A DNA stretch of 61,707 nucleotides, taken from positions 1 to 61,707 of the forward strand of contig CACHPB010000007.1 in the NCBI GenBank assembly GCA_902581585.1, given 5' to 3'. Shown piece after piece: positions 1-8,375 of the stretch; the first letter of the stretch is position 1, and each line of letters starts with the position of its first letter. The stretch is from an uncultured Pelagibacteraceae bacterium (GTDB lineage Bacteria; Pseudomonadota; Alphaproteobacteria; Pelagibacterales; Pelagibacteraceae). Under the pieces are notes generated by a model. It saw only the letters and a program-made list of their open reading frames with translations. It was not told the origin of the DNA and made no database searches. The position numbers and the translations under genes are program-made.

Positions 1-48
1 AAATAAGAATTTTTGTAATATGGATAGATTTTTTAATATTTTTCCCAT
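1..48 (-). CDS. Start of a probable ChvG-type sensor histidine kinase (partial)
   Basis: An ATG at 46-48 read leftward opens a frame that runs off the window edge without a stop, giving 16 residues beginning MGKILKNLSILQKFLF. It starts five bases after the chvI stop. In alphaproteobacteria chvI is normally followed by its membrane sensor kinase chvG. The Leu/Phe-rich start fits the approach to a first membrane helix. The identity rests on position and not on domain evidence, and no clear ribosome binding site is visible. Confidence 0.45.
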   Translation of the reverse strand, partial: MGKILKNLSILQKFLF

Positions 49-53
49 AGTAG

Positions 54-758
54 TTATTTAACATTCCATCTATATCCACTTCCATATCTTGTTTCAATTG
101 CTGAAAAATCGCTATCTACTTTTTTAAATTTTTTTCTTATTCTTTTAACATGACTATCAATTGTCCTATCCTCTATGTCGGTGTCTTCTCGGTAGGCAAC
201 ATCCATTAGTAAGGCCCTTTCCTTAATCATTCCTGGTCTTTTTGCTAGCTCCTCAACTATTTTAAACTCAGTTGTAGTAAGTTTATCTGGCAATTGCTTT
301 CCGTCCCACTCACACTCCAGTTGAGAAGGATCTAATTTTAACTTTCCATGAGATATTACATTTTTGTGTTCCTCAATGTTTATGTCTTTATCTTTTTTTC
401 TTAATTGAACTTTTATTCTCTCAACTAAAACTTTAGTTGAGAATCCACCAGTTTTACCTACAAAATCATCTGCACCAAGTTTTAAGCTACTAACCTCGTC
501 AGTTACTTGGTCTTTTGAAGTTAAAAATATTACTGGCAGAGAAGTTTTCTTTCTAAGTTTTCTTAAAAGTTCTTCTCCATCCATTCTTGGCATTTTTATA
601 TCTATAACTGCAAGATCAGGAGGTGTTCTTGTTAATCCAACAAGCGCATTTTCACCATCTATATATGTTTGTACCTTAAACCCCTCTTCCTCTAAAGCCA
701 TCTGGACCGATGTTAAAAGATTTCGATCATCGTCTACTAATGCAATAGTTTGTGACAT
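54..758 (-). CDS. chvI: OmpR-family response regulator, ChvI-like
   Basis: A 234-residue two-component regulator that acts in the cytoplasm as a DNA-binding transcription factor. The receiver domain (about 1-120) has the acidic cluster VDDD at 8-11, the phospho-acceptor Asp53 in VIDIKMP and the conserved Lys in LTSKD. The C-terminal half is an OmpR-type winged helix ending in the typical RTIDSHVKRIRKKF and RYGSGYRW segments. Length and sequence fit ChvI, which pairs with ChvG in envelope and acid-stress signalling in other alphaproteobacteria. The frame at 1-48 just downstream is probably that partner. The regulon in this organism cannot be read from the sequence. Confidence 0.85.
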   Translation of the reverse strand: MSQTIALVDDDRNLLTSVQMALEEEGFKVQTYIDGENALVGLTRTPPDLAVIDIKMPRMDGEELLRKLRKKTSLPVIFLTSKDQVTDEVSSLKLGADDFVGKTGGFSTKVLVERIKVQLRKKDKDINIEEHKNVISHGKLKLDPSQLECEWDGKQLPDKLTTTEFKIVEELAKRPGMIKERALLMDVAYREDTDIEDRTIDSHVKRIRKKFKKVDSDFSAIETRYGSGYRWNVK

Positions 759-809
759 AATTTAGATTAAAAATACTAAATTGTTCATAATAGGGCAATT
801 GTTTGTTTA

Positions 810-3584
810 CTAATGGAGTTCCCCCCAATTTTCTCCAATATTTACATCTACCAAAAGAGGTATTGAAAATGAATGAAGTTCACTATCTTTAACACTCAAC
901 ATTAAATCCTTTATTAATTTAGTACTTTTTTTTATCTCTTTTGAGTTTTCTTCGAAAATTAATTCATCATGGATTTGTAATAACATTTTAAGACTATTTT
1001 TTTTATTATTAGAAATTTCTTTATTTATTCTAATCATAGCTAATCTCATTATTTCTGAGGCTGAGCCCTGAATAGGGGCATTTATCGCTGCCCTTTCCTG
1101 AAAATTTCTAACATTAAAGTTTTTATCATTTATTCCAGTCAGGTGAGTTTTTCTTCCAAAAATATTACTGACATAACCACTTTTTCTACAAAAATTTATT
1201 GTAGTTTTCATATAATCTTTAATTTCAGGAAACTTTTTAAAATATGAATTTAAAAATTCTTCTGCTTCAATGTTTGAAACATTAATTTGTTTTGCTAGGC
1301 CATATTGTGATATGCCATAAATAATACCGAAATTAATTGCTTTTGCTTTTCTTCTTGTCTCAGAATCAATTTTATTAATTTCTTTTCCAAAGACCTGACT
1401 TGCTGTCAAAGTATGTATATCTTCATTATTTAAAAATGCTTTTTTAAGTTGCTTAACATCTGCAAGGTCAGCCAATATTCGCATCTCAACTTGATTATAG
1501 TCTGCAGAAATTAATTTATTATTTTTTTCTGATACAAAAGCTTTTCTAATATCCTTTCCATCATCTGATTTTATTGGAATGTTTTGTAAATTTGGATCAC
1601 TAGAAGCCAGCCTACCTGTAGAGGTTGCTGCTAGCAAAAATGATGTATGCACTCTATTAGTTTTTTGATTTATATGTTCTGGTAATGCATCCGAATAAGT
1701 ATTTTTAAGCTTACTTATTTGTCTCCATTCTAAGATTAATTTAGGAAACTCATAACCTTTAAAAGCTAAATCCTCTAAAACAGATGCACTGGTAGCAAAG
1801 CTACCTTTTTTTGTTTTTTTAAGTGCTGCAATTTTTAAATCATTATACATAATTTCGCCAAGTTGTTTGGTTGAACCTATATTAAATTTTTGTTTTGATA
1901 TTTTAAAAATTGCTTTTTCTAATTTTTCAATTTTTGATGAAAATTTTGAAGACAATTTACTAAGTGAAGATTTATTGAGTCTAATCCCCTTTATCTCCAT
2001 ATCTGCAAGTATTTTAATAAGAGGCTTTTCAAATAACTCATAAATATTTAATAATTTTTCCGCTTTTAAAGATTTTAAAAAAATTTTGTATAATCGAAAT
2101 GTTATATCTGAGTCCTCTGCTGCATAATCTTTAGCTTGCGCTATATCAACTTCGGAAAAGTTAAGTTGTTTTTTACCAGTTCCAACCAAATCTTTATATT
2201 TGATAGTTTTATGACCAAGATGAATTTCTGAGAGAGTATCCATGTTATGTCTATTTTTTCCAGCATCTAATGTGTAAGACATGAGCATAGTATCTTCCAT
2301 AGAGTCTAAGGTTATTCCACGATGATAAAAAATAATGAAGTCAAACTTAATGTTTTGACCTATCTTTTTTATACTCCCGTCTTCTAAATATTTCTTTAAA
2401 ATGCTTAAAACTTTTTTTTCATTCAGATTATTTCCTTTAACATGATTAAGTGGTATGTAGCAGGCTTTTCCAATTCTGTTTGATATTGAAATACCTACTA
2501 ATTTTGCTGTGTGAGGATCTAAAGAGGTTGTTTCAGTATCTATTGCAAATTCACCAATTTCTTCAGATTGTCTCATCCAATCCTTTATTTCATTCTCATG
2601 CTTTATTAATTGATAGTTGCTTTTTTTAATTTCTGATAAGTTTTCTAAGTTTTTTTCAATATTTATATTTTCCTGATCATTTTTACCTCCATATTTTGAA
2701 ATAGCGGAACTTAGTAACCTATTAAATTCCATTTCTCTAAGAAAAGAGTAGAGTTTATCTTTATCAATATTTTTTAATATAAATTCCTCAATTTTATTTT
2801 TTACTGGCACATCTTTTTTTAATGTGACTAATTTTTTACTAATAATTGCTTCTTCCTTATTATTGATTAGGGTCTCCCTTCTTTTATTTTGTTTTATTTT
2901 TGATGCATTTTTCAATAAATTTTCTAAGGTTTCATATTCATTAATTAATTCAGCTGCGGTCTTTACTCCAATACCTGGCACACCAGGCACATTATCTGTA
3001 CTATCACCAGCTAATGATTGAACATCTATTACTTTATCTGCAGTAACCCCAAATTTATTTAAAACATCATCTTTATTTATAAATTTATTCTTCATAGGAT
3101 CATAAATTCTGACACCTTTTTTATATAGCTGCATCAAATCTTTGTCTGAAGAAACAATAGTCACTTTTGCACCAAAATCTAAAATTTTCTCCACATAAGT
3201 GGCAATCAAATCATCTGCCTCATAATTAATTAGTTCAATCGAGGGTAAATTAAATGCTTCTACAGATTTTCTTATATATTCAAATTGAGGAATTAAATCA
3301 TCAGGAGCATCGGATCTATTTCCTTTATATTCAGAATAAATTTCATTTCTGAAATTTTTTCTTGCAGAGTCAAATATTACAGCGAAGTGAGTAGGTTTTT
3401 CTGAGTTATCATTAGATTTAGAGTCCTCTAATAATTTAAAAAGCATGTTGCAAAATCCACTTACTGCTCCAACTGGCAAACCATCACTTTTTCTAGTTAG
3501 AGGAGGTAAAGCATAATATGCTCTAAAAATGTATCCCGAACCGTCTATTAAGTAAAAATGATCACTTTTTTTAATTTTATCCAT
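810..3584 (-). CDS. polA: DNA polymerase I
   Basis: Full-length 924-residue family A polymerase that fills gaps and removes RNA primers in replication and repair. The N-terminal 5'-3' exonuclease domain spans about residues 1-290. The 3'-5' exonuclease domain that follows keeps the metal-binding DTE in AIDTETTSLDP, so proofreading is probably active. The polymerase domain has motif A (SADYNQVEMRILA), motif B (RRKAKAINFGIIYG) and motif C (LLQIHDELIFE). The start is ATG at 3584, and the divergent ABC ATPase starts 50 bases away. It is probably transcribed alone or together with chvI, which lies 51 bases downstream. Confidence 0.97.
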   Translation of the reverse strand: MDKIKKSDHFYLIDGSGYIFRAYYALPPLTRKSDGLPVGAVSGFCNMLFKLLEDSKSNDNSEKPTHFAVIFDSARKNFRNEIYSEYKGNRSDAPDDLIPQFEYIRKSVEAFNLPSIELINYEADDLIATYVEKILDFGAKVTIVSSDKDLMQLYKKGVRIYDPMKNKFINKDDVLNKFGVTADKVIDVQSLAGDSTDNVPGVPGIGVKTAAELINEYETLENLLKNASKIKQNKRRETLINNKEEAIISKKLVTLKKDVPVKNKIEEFILKNIDKDKLYSFLREMEFNRLLSSAISKYGGKNDQENINIEKNLENLSEIKKSNYQLIKHENEIKDWMRQSEEIGEFAIDTETTSLDPHTAKLVGISISNRIGKACYIPLNHVKGNNLNEKKVLSILKKYLEDGSIKKIGQNIKFDFIIFYHRGITLDSMEDTMLMSYTLDAGKNRHNMDTLSEIHLGHKTIKYKDLVGTGKKQLNFSEVDIAQAKDYAAEDSDITFRLYKIFLKSLKAEKLLNIYELFEKPLIKILADMEIKGIRLNKSSLSKLSSKFSSKIEKLEKAIFKISKQKFNIGSTKQLGEIMYNDLKIAALKKTKKGSFATSASVLEDLAFKGYEFPKLILEWRQISKLKNTYSDALPEHINQKTNRVHTSFLLAATSTGRLASSDPNLQNIPIKSDDGKDIRKAFVSEKNNKLISADYNQVEMRILADLADVKQLKKAFLNNEDIHTLTASQVFGKEINKIDSETRRKAKAINFGIIYGISQYGLAKQINVSNIEAEEFLNSYFKKFPEIKDYMKTTINFCRKSGYVSNIFGRKTHLTGINDKNFNVRNFQERAAINAPIQGSASEIMRLAMIRINKEISNNKKNSLKMLLQIHDELIFEENSKEIKKSTKLIKDLMLSVKDSELHSFSIPLLVDVNIGENWGELH

Positions 3585-3634
3585 AATGTAATGATATCTT
3601 AATTTCTTTAAATGTAATAAATGTATGCCCTCAA

Positions 3635-4564
3635 ATGAATAAAAAAAACGTTTTAACTGTTAAAAACTTAAATAAAATATATTCAAAGAATGGCTCTAAA
3701 CAAACCCATGCCCTTAATAATTTAAACTTAGAAGTGAAAGAGGGTGAAATATTTGGGTTATTAGGACCAAACGGAGCCGGAAAAAGCACATTTATAAATA
3801 TATTAGGTGGATCAGTTATAAAATCTGGGGGTGAAGTTAATGTTTGGGGTTTCGACTTAGATAAAAATCCAAGACAAGTTAAAGCATCCATAGGTATTGT
3901 TCCACAAGAAGTAAACTTTGATCCATTTTTTAGTCCTAGAAAACTCTTAGAGCTTCAAGCAGGACTGTATGGAATTAGAGAAAAAGATAGAATTACAGAT
4001 ACCATATTAAAGTTAGTATCATTAGAGGAACAAGCTGATAGTTATGCTAGAGCCTTATCTGGTGGTATGAAGAGAAGATTACTTGTTGCAAAAGCAATGG
4101 TACACCAGCCTCCAATTATAATTTTGGATGAGCCTACAGCAGGAGTGGATGTTGAGCTTAGAACAACATTATGGGAAAATGTTAGATCATTAAATAAACA
4201 AGGTGTTACGACGATACTTACGACTCATTATCTTGAGGAGGCTGAAAAAATGTGTGATAGAATTGGCATTTTAAGTGATGGAGATTTAGTTGCATTGGAT
4301 ACAACAAAAAATCTTTTGGAAAGAATACAAACAAAAGTTGTTCATTTTACAACAGATAAAAAAACTAATATGAAAAATGACTTTTTTGAGTCTTTAAAAG
4401 TAATATCAAATGAGAAAAATAGGTTAGTGTTATCTTATGAGAAAAGTAAACTTAGCATTGATAAAATTATTACAGAATTAAACAATCAAAATATCAAAAT
4501 TAAGGATATCTCTACTGATGATGGCGATCTTGAGGATGTTTTTTTAAGGCTTACAAAAAATTAA
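3635..4564 (+). CDS. ABC-2 type transporter ATP-binding protein
   Basis: A 309-residue ATPase subunit of an ABC transporter. It has Walker A GPNGAGKST (44-52), the signature LSGGM (141-145), Walker B ILDEPTAG (163-170) and the switch His197 in TTHYLEEAE. The roughly 80-residue tail after the ATPase core is typical of the NodI/YadG/CcmA-like exporter group. No membrane permease gene is adjacent, so its partner must be encoded elsewhere. The gene ends one base before the convergent regA stop. The substrate is unknown. Confidence 0.9.
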   Translation: MNKKNVLTVKNLNKIYSKNGSKQTHALNNLNLEVKEGEIFGLLGPNGAGKSTFINILGGSVIKSGGEVNVWGFDLDKNPRQVKASIGIVPQEVNFDPFFSPRKLLELQAGLYGIREKDRITDTILKLVSLEEQADSYARALSGGMKRRLLVAKAMVHQPPIIILDEPTAGVDVELRTTLWENVRSLNKQGVTTILTTHYLEEAEKMCDRIGILSDGDLVALDTTKNLLERIQTKVVHFTTDKKTNMKNDFFESLKVISNEKNRLVLSYEKSKLSIDKIITELNNQNIKIKDISTDDGDLEDVFLRLTKN

Positions 4565-4565
4565 T

Positions 4566-5129
4566 TTATCTTGGTGATCTTTTTGAAAGTATTCTTTGAA
4601 GTGTTCTTCGGTGCATCTTTAGTCTCCTAGCTGTCTCAGAGACATTTCTATTACATAACTCAAAAACTCTGTGTATATGCTCCCATTTAACTCTGTCTGC
4701 TGACATTGGATTTTCTGGTGGAGCAGCTTTTTGACTTGGATCTGCTAGAAGGGCTTTTTCAACGTCATCTGCATCTGCTGGCTTAGCGATATAATCTATT
4801 GCTCCCTCTTTAATGGCAGCAACTGCTGTTGGAATATTTCCATACCCAGTTAACATTATGATACGACTTTTTATATTTCCTTTTTGAATTTCCTTAACAA
4901 CCTCTAGTCCATTTCCATCGTTTAATCTAAGATCAACTACGGCAAATGCTGGACTTTGAGATTTAACAGTCTCTATTCCAACTTTTACACTCTCAGCTTG
5001 TGTTACACTAAAGCCCTTTTTTTCCATGGCTCTAGCTAATCTCTGTCTAAATGGATTATCGTCATCGACTATTAGAAGCGATTTATCCTCGAAATCACTC
5101 AATTTTTGAAGTGTTGATTGGTTAATCAT
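4566..5129 (-). CDS. regA: RegA/ActR-type global response regulator
   Basis: A 187-residue redox-type response regulator. The receiver domain carries VDDDN at 21-25 and the phospho-acceptor Asp66 in VVDLRL. A short Pro-containing linker leads to a Fis-type helix-turn-helix whose end (NVSETARRLKMHRRTLQRIL) is nearly invariant in the RegA/PrrA/ActR family. An AGGAG ribosome binding site lies just before the ATG at 5129. The usual partner kinase RegB is not in this window. Family members control photosynthesis, respiration and nitrogen or carbon genes by redox state, and the targets here are not known. It diverges from the polyamine operon across 142 bases. Confidence 0.9.
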   Translation of the reverse strand: MINQSTLQKLSDFEDKSLLIVDDDNPFRQRLARAMEKKGFSVTQAESVKVGIETVKSQSPAFAVVDLRLNDGNGLEVVKEIQKGNIKSRIIMLTGYGNIPTAVAAIKEGAIDYIAKPADADDVEKALLADPSQKAAPPENPMSADRVKWEHIHRVFELCNRNVSETARRLKMHRRTLQRILSKRSPR

Positions 5130-5197
5130 ATCTCCTATATGGAAATAAAATTTAATATTTCAATAGCATTATTTGCTTTACATTAATAATTTTTTTG

Positions 5198-5216
5198 CAT
5201 AAATGCTGCATTTATG
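5198..5216. repeat. Perfect 9-bp inverted repeat, possible operator
   Basis: CATAAATGC, one central T, then GCATTTATG make an uninterrupted 19-base palindrome in the 142-base gap between regA and the polyamine operon. The symmetry and length fit a binding site for a dimeric repressor or activator. It lies 55 bases before the decarboxylase start. The regulator is unknown. An operator is the preferred reading, since one central base is too short for an RNA hairpin loop. Confidence 0.5.
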
Positions 5217-5221
5217 AAACT

Positions 5222-5246
5222 TGCATACTAGATATGCAGTTTTTTT
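5222..5246 (+). promoter_or_regulatory. Hairpin plus T-run ahead of the polyamine operon
   Basis: TGCATA (5222-5227) and TATGCA (5233-5238) form a 6-bp inverted repeat with a 5-base loop. Seven T residues follow at 5240-5246. The arrangement resembles a weak intrinsic terminator or attenuator in the leader, 25 bases before the decarboxylase start codon. The stem is AT-rich, so it may instead be a protein-binding site. Confidence 0.35.
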
Positions 5247-5271
5247 GTAAATTTTTTTTAGAGGTGTTGAT

Positions 5272-6450
5272 ATGCAAAAATTTAAATCAGTTGAAGCGTT
5301 AGTTAATCAACTGAGACCAACAAAACCTGTTTATTGTGTTAGAAAAGAGTCAATAAAATTGGCTTCTAGGTACTTTCAGAAAAACTTTCCAGGCAAAATT
5401 CTTTATGCTTTAAAAACTAATCCTCATCCGCTAGTTTTAAAAACTATCCTTGAAAGTGGAATAAATAGTTTTGACGTAGCCTCTATTAAGGAGATAGAGA
5501 CAATTAAAAAATTAAGTCCAATAGCTGATTGCTGCTATATGCACACCGTAAAGAGCAGAGAAAGTATAAAAGATGCATATTTTAAATATAAAGTAAAAAC
5601 TTTCTCTTTAGATACTAAAGATGAATTAATAAAAATTCTTGAGAGCACAAATCACGCAAAAGACTTAAATTTATTTGTGAGAGTTTCTGTTTCTAATGAA
5701 CATGCAGAGATAGATTTATCAAAAAAATTTGGAGCAATTAATAACGAAGCTGTAGGACTTCTCAGATTAACTAAACAATATGCAAAAAAGGTTGGGCTAA
5801 GTTTTCATGTTGGCTCACAGTGTATGCATCCAATTTCATATTCTAAAGGAATATTTGAAATTGGAAATATAATAAAAAAAACAAAAATAATACCTGATGT
5901 AATTAATGTTGGGGGGGGTTTTCCAACTATATATCCTGATTTAGTACCTCAATCCTTAGATAACTACTTTGATGAAATTAAAAAAAGCTTAGAAACTTTA
6001 AAAATAGAAAAACTTCCAGAAATTATATGTGAACCTGGTAGAGCAATTGTTGCAGAGAGTGGTTCAACAATAGTTAGAGTAGATTTAAGAAAAAAACAAA
6101 AACTTTATATAAATGATGGAACATATGGAACTTTATTTGATGCTGGTGTTCCAAATATTGTATACCCTTCAAAAATGATAACTTATGGAAGAGTTGTTTC
6201 AAAAAAATTAACATCATTTGATTTCTATGGCCCAACATGTGATAGCATGGATTATATGAAAGGACCTTTTATCTTACCTAACAATATAAAAGAAAATGAT
6301 TATATAGAGCTTGGACAATTGGGAGCTTATGGACTTACTTTTAGAACCAACTTTAACGGATTTTACTCTGATGAAATTTATGAAGTTGAGGATAATCCTA
6401 TAATGACTATGTATGACAAAGAGGCAAATAAAGAGTTTCTTGTTGCTTAA
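5272..6450 (+). CDS. odc: Ornithine decarboxylase-like PLP enzyme (fold III)
   Basis: A 392-residue decarboxylase of the alanine-racemase fold, expected to make putrescine from ornithine and possibly cadaverine from lysine. PLP Lys48 lies in YALKTNP, followed by HVGSQ, the glycine loop INVGGGFP, the phosphate-binding CEPGRA, the substrate-site Asp in YINDGTYG, and GPTCDSMD with the paired-subunit Cys and Asp. The residues match ornithine decarboxylases better than the long SpeA arginine decarboxylases. A strong GAGGTG ribosome site (5261-5266) fixes the ATG start. It heads a four-gene operon, and its stop overlaps the next start (TAATG). A G8 run at 5911-5918 encodes the glycine loop. Confidence 0.85.
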   Translation: MQKFKSVEALVNQLRPTKPVYCVRKESIKLASRYFQKNFPGKILYALKTNPHPLVLKTILESGINSFDVASIKEIETIKKLSPIADCCYMHTVKSRESIKDAYFKYKVKTFSLDTKDELIKILESTNHAKDLNLFVRVSVSNEHAEIDLSKKFGAINNEAVGLLRLTKQYAKKVGLSFHVGSQCMHPISYSKGIFEIGNIIKKTKIIPDVINVGGGFPTIYPDLVPQSLDNYFDEIKKSLETLKIEKLPEIICEPGRAIVAESGSTIVRVDLRKKQKLYINDGTYGTLFDAGVPNIVYPSKMITYGRVVSKKLTSFDFYGPTCDSMDYMKGPFILPNNIKENDYIELGQLGAYGLTFRTNFNGFYSDEIYEVEDNPIMTMYDKEANKEFLVA

Positions 6451-7490
6451 TGTCAGATAAAAAAAATCATTCAAATAACAGGAAAAAAGATTTACTTAAT
6501 AAAGAGGTTGAGCATATTGATATAACTTCTTTTGATGCAAGACATATTGTTTCATCTATGGAAAAAATGTCTTTTGTATCTAGAGAGACTGCAAATGCTG
6601 CAAATATTTATAATGAGATGATTAAAGACAAAAATTGTACTATTTTCCTAACTCTTGCAGGATCAACCTCTGCTGCTGGATGTATGCATGTATATAGAGA
6701 TTTGGTGAAATATAACATGGTCGATGCAATAGTTGCTACTGGGGCTTCAATAATTGATATGGATTTCTTTGAGGCTTTGGGCTTTAAACATTATCAGGGG
6801 TCACAGTATCAAGATGATACAGAGTTAAGAGATAACTATGTTGATAGAATATATGATACTTACATTGATGAGGAAGAGCTTCAGATGTGCGATAAAACCA
6901 TCGGGGAAATTGCAGATCAATTGGAGCCCAAAAGTTATACATCAAGAGAATTTATAAAAGAGATTGGAAAATATCTTAAAACTAATGCAAAAAAGAAAGA
7001 TTCGTTAATAGAAGTTGCATATGACAATAATGTTCCAATTTTCTGTCCTGCGTTTACTGACTCTAGTGCTGGATTTGGACTTGTGATGCACCAAGAAAGA
7101 AATCCTAAAAATCATATTACTATTGACTCTATACGAGAGTTTAGAGAATTAACTGAAATTAAAATAAGATCTAAAGGGTCAGGACTTTTTATGATTGGTG
7201 GAGGTGTGCCAAAAAATTTTATTCAAGATACTGTCATATGTGCCGAACTTTTAGGTAAAAATGTGGATATGCATAAATATGCTATTCAAATAACAGTTGC
7301 TGATTCTAGAGATGGAGCATGTAGTAGCTCAACATTAAAAGAAGCAAGTTCATGGGGCAAAGTAGATATTACGAAAGAGCAAATGGTTTTTGCAGAAGCA
7401 ACAAGTGTATTGCCCTTAATAGCAAGTGACGCTTATCATAAAGGAGAATGGAAAAATAGAGAGAGAAAAAATTTTTCCAAGATATTTTGA
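6450..7490 (+). CDS. Deoxyhypusine synthase-like protein
   Basis: A 346-residue member of the deoxyhypusine synthase family, NAD-dependent enzymes that transfer an aminobutyl group from spermidine. It shows the family blocks TGASIIDMDF, FCPAFTDSSAGF and DSRDGACSSSTLKEASSWGK. Lys304 in SWGK aligns with the catalytic lysine that forms the imine in the human enzyme, so activity is likely. Bacteria lack the eIF5A substrate, so it probably does not make deoxyhypusine. Its place between a putrescine-forming decarboxylase and aguB suggests homospermidine or another polyamine as the product, which is inference. The start overlaps the preceding stop by one base. Confidence 0.85.
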   Translation: MSDKKNHSNNRKKDLLNKEVEHIDITSFDARHIVSSMEKMSFVSRETANAANIYNEMIKDKNCTIFLTLAGSTSAAGCMHVYRDLVKYNMVDAIVATGASIIDMDFFEALGFKHYQGSQYQDDTELRDNYVDRIYDTYIDEEELQMCDKTIGEIADQLEPKSYTSREFIKEIGKYLKTNAKKKDSLIEVAYDNNVPIFCPAFTDSSAGFGLVMHQERNPKNHITIDSIREFRELTEIKIRSKGSGLFMIGGGVPKNFIQDTVICAELLGKNVDMHKYAIQITVADSRDGACSSSTLKEASSWGKVDITKEQMVFAEATSVLPLIASDAYHKGEWKNRERKNFSKIF

Positions 7491-7493
7491 TTA

Positions 7494-8375
7494 ATGATCA
7501 AAAAAACCAAAATCGGTTTAATACAAAGTAAATCTTTAGGTACAATTCAATCTAATATTGATTTAGCTATAAAAAATATTAAAAAAGCAGCAAAAAAAAA
7601 GGCAAAGATAATTTGTCTTCCAGAGTTATTTTTGACAAATTATTTTTGCCAAACAGAAAATCATTCAAACTTTAAACTGGCAGAAAAAATTCCAGGAAAA
7701 ATTTCTAGAATATTTTGTGATTTAGCAAAGGAGCTCGGTGTTGTATTGAATATTACGATCTTTGAAAAAAAGACATCTGGGTTTTATCATAACACTAGTA
7801 TCATTATAAATGAGAATGGTAATATTTTATCTAAATATCGTAAGATGCACATACCTGATGACCCGGGGTATTATGAAAAATTTTATTTCAGTCCTGGAGA
7901 TCTTGGATTTAAAAGTGTTAAGACAAAATTTGGGAAAATAGGTCCTCTTATATGTTGGGATCAATGGTTTCCAGAAGCAGCCAGATTAACAGCTTTAAAA
8001 GGAGCTCAAATTATTTTTTATCCTACTGCTATTGGATGGCATCCAAAAGAAAAAATAAAGTTTGGTAAATCACAATTGGACTCTTGGATCACAATACAAA
8101 AATCTCATGCTATTGCTAATGGAACTTATGTGGCTGCCATAAATAGAGTTGGAATAGAAAAAAAAGGAAAGAAAAAAATTGAATTTTGGGGTAATTCGAT
8201 GGTTATAGATCCTAGTGGTAAAGTAATTGCAAAAGCAGGAAATAAAAAAGAGGATATTTTAGTTTGTGATATAGATTATAAAAAAATAGATACTGCAAGA
8301 CAGCATTGGCCTTTTTTAAGAGACAGAAGAACTGAATTTTACAAAGATATTCTGAAAAATCCAGAAGATGAGTAA
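7494..8375 (+). CDS. aguB: N-carbamoylputrescine amidase
   Basis: A 293-residue nitrilase-superfamily amidase that hydrolyses N-carbamoylputrescine to putrescine, CO2 and ammonia. The Glu-Lys-Cys triad is visible as Glu44 in CLPELF, Lys117 in YRKMHIPDD and Cys154 in LICWDQW. The strongly conserved family segments YEKFYFSPGD and IGWHPKE are also present. It begins three bases after the deoxyhypusine-synthase-like gene and overlaps aguA by eight bases, so the two agmatine enzymes are translationally coupled. Other nitrilase branches are possible by family, but the aguA neighbour makes this assignment firm. Confidence 0.93.
   Translation: MIKKTKIGLIQSKSLGTIQSNIDLAIKNIKKAAKKKAKIICLPELFLTNYFCQTENHSNFKLAEKIPGKISRIFCDLAKELGVVLNITIFEKKTSGFYHNTSIIINENGNILSKYRKMHIPDDPGYYEKFYFSPGDLGFKSVKTKFGKIGPLICWDQWFPEAARLTALKGAQIIFYPTAIGWHPKEKIKFGKSQLDSWITIQKSHAIANGTYVAAINRVGIEKKGKKKIEFWGNSMVIDPSGKVIAKAGNKKEDILVCDIDYKKIDTARQHWPFLRDRRTEFYKDILKNPEDE

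Noticed and set aside
6450..7490. True deoxyhypusine synthase acting on eIF5A
   Set aside because: Bacteria have no eIF5A with the acceptor lysine; the operon context indicates small-molecule polyamine chemistry.
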